Source: JACKAQ01 sp965227145
Lineage (GTDB): Bacteria > Calditrichota > Calditrichia > RBG-13-44-9 > J075
Length of the DNA stretch: 64,000 nt
Assembly (NCBI GenBank): GCA_965227145.1
Contig: OZ245730.1
Location: 3,658,001-3,722,000 of the forward strand
Direction of reading: 5' to 3'
Position 1 is the first letter of the stretch; each line of letters opens with the position of its first letter. The notes below the pieces were generated by a model. It had not been told where the DNA came from. It did not search any database and saw only the letters and a program-made list of their open reading frames with translations. Position numbers and translations under genes: made by a program. Positions 25,323 to 32,075 of this stretch are shown in pieces.

Positions 25323-25400
25323 ATTACGGTGCCGCCCATTCAAATGTCGATTGACCATCGTCTGCCATACAATTTTCCATCGGTTGTGTTTAACGGTTGT
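25323..25400 (-). pseudogene. 5' fragment of a second tail-tube gene
   Basis: On the minus strand this reads ATGGCAGACGATGG... and encodes MADDGQSTFEWAAP before a stop, versus MADDGQSTFEWKAP at the start of the intact gene at 13849. About 75 bases including the upstream TTAACGGTTGTT are shared with 13805-13883, differing at about ten positions. Everything after codon 14 is gone. It is a diverged paralogue remnant or the other half of a split locus, and it lies just outside the orphan antitoxin, closing the cassette region. Confidence 0.75.
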
Positions 25401-25607
25401 TACGGAATAGGAACCAAACAAAATAAATCAAAACAAGAATTATAATCCAATTTGTTGTATATGTGTTACAAGGGCGTGATTGTTAATCATTATTTATGTG
25501 ACAATAATTTTAACACATGGGATAAGGTAAAATGACACATTACTACTTGTATGCAAAATTACATGAGAAAGGTATATGATTGAATGTGTGTTGCAAAACA
25601 AAATTTT
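25401..25607. other. AT-rich spacer
   Basis: No gene, repeat or hairpin of note between the tail-tube fragment and the end of the AAA ATPase gene. Only short AT-rich runs are seen (for example ATTATTTATGTGACAATAAT). Confidence 0.4.
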
Positions 25608-28013
25608 TTAAGTTATTGATTCTCCTATACTTTGAACTAATGACTTATATTGTTCTTTATCTATTTCTTTAATTCTCTTGATTATTAATTTTGCTACTAA
25701 ATTCATTTCTGGAACTTCTATAGGTGTGGCACCTCGTTCAAATGCGGCACTAAGATGTGAATATTCATTATTGATTCTATTTGTAAATATAGTGGGTATG
25801 ATTTCACCTCCAAAGAATTTTTTTAACTTAGCCATTTCATCAGAATTATCTGGGAACTTATAGTAAAGATAAATTTCTAAAAATTTTCTGGCATTATTTC
25901 CGAAATTGTAAAAACTTGTATAGTTGGTATCATCTATTGCTGATATTTTGGAACATTGATAAATCTGATTAAACAAATAATTGAATTCAGTGATATATTT
26001 TTTTAAATAGTTTGGCATAGAACAAATTGTCGTGTTCTTATCTTCCCTGCTTAAAATATAATAAGATTTTGAATACTCTTGCTTTTTTCCATTATGATTT
26101 AGAAAAGAACCTGTTAACCGTTTTAAGTACTTTAAGAAATCTAGATTGTGTGTTGAGATAAATAATTGTTCAAATCTATTTTTATGTACTATTTCGAAGC
26201 TTAGAATACTATAAACAAAAAAAACATGATTAGCATCTAAACTTGAAACTGGATCATCTATCCAAATAATTGGTTTAACCTCTTTTGTAGTTATATCATC
26301 TAATTTAGCGATGAAATAGCTATATGCAATCAAGCTGCATTCACCTTCACTCAAATGATAAGCTTTTTTTCCATCCCTGTTTACCTCAAATCTAAATTTC
26401 TTTTTAGGTTTTTCTTCTTCTAATAAGTATTCAACTGCTTTTAATGATAGAATGTTATATCCAAAAAAATTATTAAGTAATTCATTTACTCTTTCAGCAC
26501 CTTTTGTTTCATCTATTAAATCACGCTTTTTATTTTCAATTATTTCATTCTTCTCATAAATTTCATTTAAAATTATATTTCTATTCTTTGTTAATTTATC
26601 CACATTTGTTTTTAGTTTTTCTATTTCCGTTTTTTCTGAAGAATAATTTATTGTTGTGATAAAATCCGATACTTCTTTTAACCGCAAGATTTCTTTTGAT
26701 TTTACTTGTTCTGTTTTAAGTGATTTTGAAAATTTATTGGAGGCCAAGCGAAGATTCTCATAAATATTAAATATACATTCTATTCGATTTGAGTAATCAA
26801 TTGCTTTTTTGAAAGGTTTAGTATTCAATATATCTTTTTTTCTATTTTCCAATTGTATTTTCAATGATATTAGTTCTTGAATATACTTATCAGAAAGTTT
26901 TTGATATATGTTCTTTATTCTTCTGAAATCTGAATGAAACTTTATGTAAAAGGAATTAATTTCAGGGTTAAAACAATTTGCAACCAAGTCAATCTTATTT
27001 TGAATTTCTCTTATCCTCTGGTCTATACTAATCTCAAGCTTTTCAGATTTCTCGTCAAAGTGTTTTTCTAATTCGATCCACCTATTTACACTAATTTCAT
27101 TATTACAAAATGCGCAGTATTTTCTTTTGCTTTGGTGCAGTAATTTACCTTCTTTAACCCACCTATTCATCGTTGCATCTTTTACTAATTCAACTATTTT
27201 ATCTGTTTCACTTATTCTTTGAGTTACGAGTGATTTAACACTTATATTTAAGTCTGAAATGGTTAGTGAAGGTTTATTGATTGGTAGAATATCGTCTTTC
27301 ACATTTTCTGCAAGAAGCTTTTCAAGTTCATTTGCTTCATTTCGATTTAAAGCTTTGTATGATGGTGCTATAACAGTCCTTATGTCAGTTTCCAACTTAC
27401 GAATATTATAATTCTGGTCTCCAAATTTTTCCGTGTTGTATTTTATACCAGTTTTTCTATTTGTTGCTTTTGTATTTAATTGATCAGTTAATTGATCATT
27501 TCGAGACTTGTAATTCATTTTTTCTTTATTTAGATTTTCGGTGATCTGCCTTAATTGCAAATATAAACCACTTTCTTCTCCTTCTTGATTAGAACCAATA
27601 GTCGTTTCCAGCATTTTAATTTCATTTTCTATTCTCAAGTTATCGATCCCAAGGATCGCAAAAGATTCAATGTTTTCATCAGGGTTAGCAATAAATTTCA
27701 AGTTATCACGAACAAAATCTTCATTAAAAACACGGATCGTTTTATCATGTCCCTTCAAATTGTCTGTTGATATTTCAGAATTGTCGTTGAACAATAATGT
27801 GAAAACTGGGTTTTCATACTTATCTGAAATTGCACCTGTTTCTGCGGCTCTTAATATTCTTGAAAGTGTTGTTTTTCCTGAGTAGTTTCTACCATATAAG
27901 ATATTAATTTGATCAAACTCTTTAATATTTTTTTCATTATCAAAAACTGATCTATTCCATTCAAAATTTTGAAATACTGCAAGATTACGTATTTCTTTAA
28001 TTTTATTAATCAT
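25608..28013 (-). CDS. RloC/PrrC-like AAA ATPase (AAA_13 family) with zinc-hook-like CxxC and HEPN-like RNase motif
   Basis: 801 residues; start 28013 follows CAGGG. Walker A is GRNYSGKTTLS (residues 41-51), and a long coiled-coil region surrounds a CAFC pair (C300/C303) that could be a zinc hook. The ABC signature (LSEGECSLIAYSYF), Walker B/D-loop (IIWIDDPVSSLD) and switch His (STHNLDF) follow. Near the C-terminus TNRINNEYSHLSAAFERG has R746-x3-E750 and H753, the Arg/Glu/His spacing expected of HEPN-type anticodon nucleases. The build matches the RloC/PrrC group that cleaves tRNA after phage infection, but other AAA_13 proteins exist. AT-rich, next to the cassette array and with no restriction genes nearby. 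Confidence 0.75.
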   Translation of the reverse strand: MINKIKEIRNLAVFQNFEWNRSVFDNEKNIKEFDQINILYGRNYSGKTTLSRILRAAETGAISDKYENPVFTLLFNDNSEISTDNLKGHDKTIRVFNEDFVRDNLKFIANPDENIESFAILGIDNLRIENEIKMLETTIGSNQEGEESGLYLQLRQITENLNKEKMNYKSRNDQLTDQLNTKATNRKTGIKYNTEKFGDQNYNIRKLETDIRTVIAPSYKALNRNEANELEKLLAENVKDDILPINKPSLTISDLNISVKSLVTQRISETDKIVELVKDATMNRWVKEGKLLHQSKRKYCAFCNNEISVNRWIELEKHFDEKSEKLEISIDQRIREIQNKIDLVANCFNPEINSFYIKFHSDFRRIKNIYQKLSDKYIQELISLKIQLENRKKDILNTKPFKKAIDYSNRIECIFNIYENLRLASNKFSKSLKTEQVKSKEILRLKEVSDFITTINYSSEKTEIEKLKTNVDKLTKNRNIILNEIYEKNEIIENKKRDLIDETKGAERVNELLNNFFGYNILSLKAVEYLLEEEKPKKKFRFEVNRDGKKAYHLSEGECSLIAYSYFIAKLDDITTKEVKPIIWIDDPVSSLDANHVFFVYSILSFEIVHKNRFEQLFISTHNLDFLKYLKRLTGSFLNHNGKKQEYSKSYYILSREDKNTTICSMPNYLKKYITEFNYLFNQIYQCSKISAIDDTNYTSFYNFGNNARKFLEIYLYYKFPDNSDEMAKLKKFFGGEIIPTIFTNRINNEYSHLSAAFERGATPIEVPEMNLVAKLIIKRIKEIDKEQYKSLVQSIGESIT

Positions 28014-28566
28014 ACTATACCCTGCCTATGATTGCGAAATTTTAACTGGTAATTTCATAGTTGCTGTTAATATATGCTCAAAATATATATCACCCAAGTG
28101 ACACAATCCACAACTTTATACATATTTTCCTACAAAATGCTGTCGCATAATATCTACCAACACAAACACCGTTAACGGGTCAGGCATTCGCCTGCATATT
28201 TTCCCCTGCAAATTTGCAATTTTGCAAGTGCGCGGCTATTCAGGTTGTTTTGGGCAGTTTTATGGCGGTTCAGGGCGGTTTTTCCAAAACATCAGGTTCT
28301 TTTTTCAAAAGATCAGGTTCATTTTTCAAAAGATCAGGTTGCGTTTGGCAAAACATCGGGTTGTTTTTTGGCAAAAAAACAGGCTCCCGGCAGTTGGTCG
28401 GCGTATGTTGGTATTTGGTATTTGGCAGTTGGTATTTGGTATTTAGTAAGAAGGGGTGGTCAATCGTGCTACAACTGGTCCTTCAACTTCAGGTAGGAAA
28501 AAAATAAGTGCCGTACAGCGGCTGCCGGGGTGGCAGCCAACCGTACAGCGTATCATAACTAACAGG
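28014..28566. repeat. Gene-free spacer with tandem low-complexity repeats
   Basis: At 28284-28371 are four imperfect copies of a 21-23 bp unit (CAAAAGATCAGGTTCATTTTT). At 28409-28445 are heptamer repeats (TTGGTAT/TTTGGCA). At 28518-28536 GGCTGCCGGGGTGGCAGCC is a perfect hairpin downstream of the HU-like gene, possibly part of its 3' end. Reading frames here merely translate the repeats. The beginning of the AAA ATPase promoter region is included. Confidence 0.6.
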
Positions 28567-28947
28567 TCATGCTTTTTCGAACTCGGCGTTATTGAGTTCT
28601 TTGCGAATCAGCCGGCCGGGACGGAACAGCAGCCGGCGGTTGAGGATGTTACCGGCGTTTACCGCGTCAGCAGTGGTGGAGCCTTCGCTCTTTACGCTCA
28701 TGGAAAAGCTGCCGAATTCGCCCAAACGGACAATCTCGCCATCTGCGATATGCAGCGGCAACAGCTCTACCAGACACTCCAGCACAGCCATCGTGTCGGC
28801 ACGGGAAAGGGAACTCATCCGGGAAATTTCGCCGGACAGTTTTCGGAAATCGCAGGTGCCGGAGCTTTTTACCTGCGCATAAAACTTTTTCGGGGCGGCG
28901 GGGTCCGCTGGCTTGCCCCGTTCAACAACATTATACTTTACGGGCAT
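28567..28947 (-). CDS. HU-like DNA-binding protein (long HU, HU-HIG type)
   Basis: 126 residues from an ATG with a strong AGGAGGGCAAAGGA upstream. It fits the histone-like DNA-binding family common in Bacteroidetes-related bacteria: MPVKYNVVERGKPADPAAPKKFYAQ, FRKLSGEISRMSSLSRADTMAVLECLVELLPLHIADGEIVRLGEFGSFSMSVKSEG. The core HU region has LGEFGSF in place of the usual LPGFGTF. The tail NRRLLFRPGRLIRKELNNAEFEKA is the basic C-terminal extension. It should bend and compact DNA. The gene sits alone between repeat regions and downstream of the repeats at 29.1 kb. A hairpin follows the stop. Confidence 0.85.
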   Translation of the reverse strand: MPVKYNVVERGKPADPAAPKKFYAQVKSSGTCDFRKLSGEISRMSSLSRADTMAVLECLVELLPLHIADGEIVRLGEFGSFSMSVKSEGSTTADAVNAGNILNRRLLFRPGRLIRKELNNAEFEKA

Positions 28948-29138
28948 TCCTTTGCCCTCCTAAATTATGGTGAATAATTACCGGCTCTCCTTAGCCGGCG
29001 TCAGTTGTTTTAAATACCGCTTTTGGTGCGATATTTTTTTTTATCGGATTTACACGGGGTAACTTTAGCACAAGCGCGATATACCGGTATTTATCGATCA
29101 AAAAATGCGACGATCTGCCAGGAGCACGGTGGGATTTG

Positions 29139-30160
29139 CCGGGGGTTAACAAAAAAACATCGTAGATGTTTAATTATTGTAGCATTGTTTGTCACAGACA
29201 AGACATATCCTCGTAGCGGATACATATAAACGACCATGAATCCTCTACGAGGATTTTCAATATAGAACGTCCCATCTCTACAATAATTGAACCGCTACGA
29301 GGTTCTTTATGTGCCTTATTGCAATTTGAGGCAGTTTAAACAGTGCATAGAGTTGCGTCATTCCCGTCCCGATTCATCGGGACTATCAGGCAGCCACTAA
29401 GAATGGATTCCCAGCCTACCCCTTCGGGGCTAAAGGATTGCGGGAATGACATGTGGTGTTTGCGCAGGGGATTCCTGCCTTCGCAGGAATGACACCGTGA
29501 TGTTTGCCGGGGGTTAACAAAAAAACATCGTAGATGTTTAATTATTGTAGAATTGTTTGTCACAGACAAGACATATCCTCGTAGAGGATACATATAAACG
29601 ACCATGAATCCTCTACGAGGATTTTCAATATAGAACGTCCCATCTCTACAATAATTGAACCTCTACGAGGTTCTTTATGTGCCTTATTGAAATTTGAGGC
29701 AGTTTGAACAGTGCATAGAGTAGCGTCATGCCCGTCCCGATTCATAGGGATTATCGGGCATCCACGATGATTGGATTCCCAGTCTACCCCTTCGGGGCTA
29801 AAGGATTGCGAGAATGATTCGGTGGTGTTTGCGCAGGGGATTCCTGCCTTCGCAGGAATGACACCGTGATGTTTGTCGGGGGTTAACAAAAAAACATCGT
29901 AGATGTTTAATTATTGTAGCATTGTTTGTCACAGACAAGACATATCCTCGTAGAGGATACATAAAAACGACCATGAATCCTCTACGAGGATTTTCAATAT
30001 GGAACGTCCCATCTCTACAATAATTGAACCTCTACGAGGTTCTTTATGTGCCTTATTGAAATTTGAGGCAGTTTGAACAGTGCATAGAGTTGCGTCATTC
30101 CCGTCCCGATGAATCGGGACGGGAATGACCATCTCAAAGGAATATTTCCAAAGAACTTAA
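29139..30160. repeat. Three tandem copies of a ~369 bp hairpin-rich repeat
   Basis: Units start at about 29139, 29507 and 29877. Each holds AACATCGTAGATGTT, the inverted arms AATTATTGTAG/CTACAATAATT, a CCTCGTAGAGGAT...ATCCTCTACGAGG hairpin, a third arm GAACCTCTACGAGGTTC, then a stretch with GTCATTCCCGTCCCGATTC, CCCCTTCGGGG and GATTCCTGCCTTCGCAGGAATGAC. Copies are over 90% alike by eye. No transposase or other gene is inside. Frames spelling LTPDKHHGVIPAKAGIPCANT are translations of the repeat. 28948-29138 in front of the first copy holds only the HU promoter region. Confidence 0.8.
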
Positions 30161-30218
30161 CAGCCTGCCCTTAGAAGGGGGATGAAGGGGGATGTCAATA
30201 GCAGTAAATAACACCGTT

Positions 30219-31121
30219 TTATAAAACGGATTGGAACACTTTCTGTCCCGGATGGCGGGTGTTACTGACCCAGTAATGAATAAGGATAAATGATAACATC
30301 GTAAAGGGCATAATCACCAGACTGCCTTCTGCGCCAAACGGTCCCCCGCTTAACCAATCGGGCGTTCCCGGTGTTATGGCAATCAAACTCGGCGAATGCT
30401 GACCGCTGGCCGCAAATCCAAACACAGCCGATTGAAAAAAATTCCACCCGAGATGCAGTCCAATGGGCAGCCATAGCCGCCCGGTTTTGAGATAGGCATA
30501 AATTAATTGCGGCGTGATCAGGGCTATCATCAGCGTTGAGAGCAGGGTTGCGTTCGGGTTAAAAAAGTGACCGAATCCGAATACAATGGACGATAGCACA
30601 ATGCTCCATTTCAAACCGATCCCGTCAATCAGGTTTTGGAACAGATAGCCGCGAAAGACCAGCTCCTCCCACCAGGCGACCAACGTTAACTTGAATAAGA
30701 CCACCAGAACAACCGGGATCGCGAACAGTTGAAAACTTGCGCTGGATGTTTCCGCATCCATCCACCAGGTAAAGCCGTTAAACTCGATCAAACGGGTATA
30801 AAGTAAAATAAAGTAAGTGCCCGCCATTACCAACGCGCTGTTCAGGATACCGGAAAGGATATCCAGCATTGCAAATTTATCCCACTTAAGTCCGAGGGAC
30901 GAAAAGCTCTTTTTATCGATGAACTTTCGCGCAAGAACAACAGCAACAGTAGCTGCTAACGCCAGCAGCATGAATTGCAGATCGGAGCCTTTTTTCAGGC
31001 TCCCCAGAATGGTTCTGACAGTAATCATTACTGTGGCGGTAATCGCCAAAAATATTGCCATAAAAGACAGGATTCGCCAACCCGCCCGCAGGTTTCCGGT
31101 ATTGTTCAAAAATATATACAT
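30219..31121 (-). CDS. CPBP-family intramembrane metalloprotease (Abi/CAAX-like)
   Basis: 300 residues with about eight hydrophobic segments. Motif 1 of the CPBP family is present as WWEELVFRGYLFQNL (the EExxxR glutamates), motif 2 as FGFGHFFNP and motif 3 as HLGWNFFQSA (His-x3-Asn). Members of this family process CAAX-like proteins, bacteriocin precursors or signal peptides, or provide bacteriocin immunity. No peptide substrate gene is next to it; it lies between two blocks of repeats. Start 31121 has GAGGTCAACA upstream. The function is inferred from family only. Confidence 0.85.
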   Translation of the reverse strand: MYIFLNNTGNLRAGWRILSFMAIFLAITATVMITVRTILGSLKKGSDLQFMLLALAATVAVVLARKFIDKKSFSSLGLKWDKFAMLDILSGILNSALVMAGTYFILLYTRLIEFNGFTWWMDAETSSASFQLFAIPVVLVVLFKLTLVAWWEELVFRGYLFQNLIDGIGLKWSIVLSSIVFGFGHFFNPNATLLSTLMIALITPQLIYAYLKTGRLWLPIGLHLGWNFFQSAVFGFAASGQHSPSLIAITPGTPDWLSGGPFGAEGSLVIMPFTMLSFILIHYWVSNTRHPGQKVFQSVL

Positions 31122-31356
31122 TGTTGACCTCGTTCTTTCACTGTATGAATATCTAAAAATGCCATTCCCGGCATCAGTTATTATAGTTGACCGGTGAGAG
31201 GGGATTTTGTTGCAACAAATGCGTACAGGGCTTTAATCGGGACTGCGGGAGGATTCACATACCACCCTTATCGGGATGGGTTTTGAACGGATTTTATGTT
31301 CTATTCAGCTATAAACATGTTACCCCTACGGGGTATTCGTTTAATCAAATGAAACA
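31122..31356. other. Gene-free spacer upstream of the CPBP gene
   Basis: Promoter region of the CPBP gene plus a stretch with CCTTATCGGGATGG and TTACCCCTACGGGGTATTCG (a CCCCTACGGGG hairpin at about 31323). No gene seen. Confidence 0.4.
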
Positions 31357-31813
31357 AACTTTTGGTTGACCAGTAGATGTTTAATTATTGTAGCATTGTT
31401 TGTCACAGACAAGACATATCCTCGTAGAGGATACATATAAACGACCATGAATCCTCTACGAGGATGTTCAATATAGAACGTCCCATCTCTACAATAATTG
31501 AACCTCTACGCGGTTCTCTATAAATTTCATGCAGTTTGAACAGTGCAAAGAGTAGCGTCATTCCCGTCCCGATTCATAGGGATTATCGGGCATCCACGAT
31601 GATTGGATTCCCAGTCTACCCCTTCGGGGCTAAAGGATTGCGGGAATGATTCGGTGGTGTTTGCGCAGGGGATTCCTGCCTTCGCAGGAATGACACCGTG
31701 ATGTTTGCCGGGGGTTAACAAAAAAACATCGTAGATGTTTAATTATTGTAGAATTGTTTGTCACGGACAAGACATATCCTCGTAGAGGATACATAAAAAC
31801 TTTTGGTTGACCA
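31357..31813. repeat. Inserted repeat copies 4 and 5 flanked by a 16 bp direct repeat
   Basis: AACTTTTGGTTGACCA occurs at 31357-31372 and again at 31798-31813. Between them lies one almost complete ~335 bp copy of the 369 bp unit plus the first ~90 bp of a further one. The flanking duplicate looks like the target-site duplication of an insertion. The outer copy 4 has CCTCTACGCGG in its third arm. Confidence 0.65.
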
Positions 31814-32011
31814 AATGAATCAAACTGCGGAGCAGTGATATGTTTATAGAAAATGTTACAATACCGTGTCTGTTAACCCCGGCGGGGTGACATAATGTTA
31901 TTTACAAGGGTTCCTGCTCCGAAGGAGCGCATTCGCGGGAATGACACCGTGTGGTTTGCGCAGGGGATTCCTGCCTTCGCAGGAATGACAGATGGAACAA
32001 TATAATGATAC
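31814..32011. repeat. Spacer with further REP-type hairpins
   Basis: After the insertion there is unique-looking sequence (TTAACCCCGGCGGGGTGAC, a CCCCGGCGGGG hairpin near 31880), then GATTCCTGCCTTCGCAGGAATGAC at about 31966-31989, the same REP as in the 369 bp units. Confidence 0.55.
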
Positions 32012-32047
32012 AAAAAAAAGGTTCCGGCAGCAGGCGCCACCGGAACC
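32012..32047 (-). terminator. Rho-independent terminator of katG
   Basis: On the minus strand, 28 bases past the katG stop: GGTTCCGG, 12-base loop, CCGGAACC, then eight T. An excellent terminator in the katG direction. Confidence 0.9.
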
Positions 32048-32075
32048 GGATGATATTCAATAGTTGTTACGGCAA

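Larger units (their letters stand above)
13884..25400 (-). mobile_element. Integron-type gene cassette array lacking an integrase (CALIN-like)
   Basis: About 11 kb in which almost every gene is on the minus strand and several stop codons fall inside imperfect palindromes bounded by [AG]-[CT]3-AAC and GTT-[AG]3-[CT]-type core sites, the hallmark of attC sites. At least eight such sites are visible (listed separately). One cassette is duplicated, one appears to contain only an attC, and a ~150 bp orfless unit recurs five times. Contents are typical cassette cargo: acetyltransferases, DUFs, a lone antitoxin and lipoproteins, with base composition shifting between neighbours. No IntI-like tyrosine recombinase or attI is in this window, so it is either a cluster of attC sites lacking an integrase or the distal part of a longer integron. 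Confidence 0.78.

Noticed and set aside
13403..28013. Prophage
   Set aside because: One tail-tube gene only; no integrase, terminase, capsid, portal or lysis genes; the gene mix fits a cassette array.
25608..28013. SMC/RecN-type DNA repair ATPase
   Set aside because: Coiled-coil ATPase architecture is shared, but the C-terminal R-x3-E/H region and domain order fit RloC/PrrC-like AAA_13 proteins better.
29336..31721. Several minus-strand frames with the text LTPGKHHGVIPAKAGIPCANT
   Set aside because: They are translations of the 369 bp repeat, occur at each copy, and lack ribosome sites.
29139..31813. CRISPR array
   Set aside because: Repeat unit is about 369 bp with no short regular repeat-spacer pattern and no cas genes.
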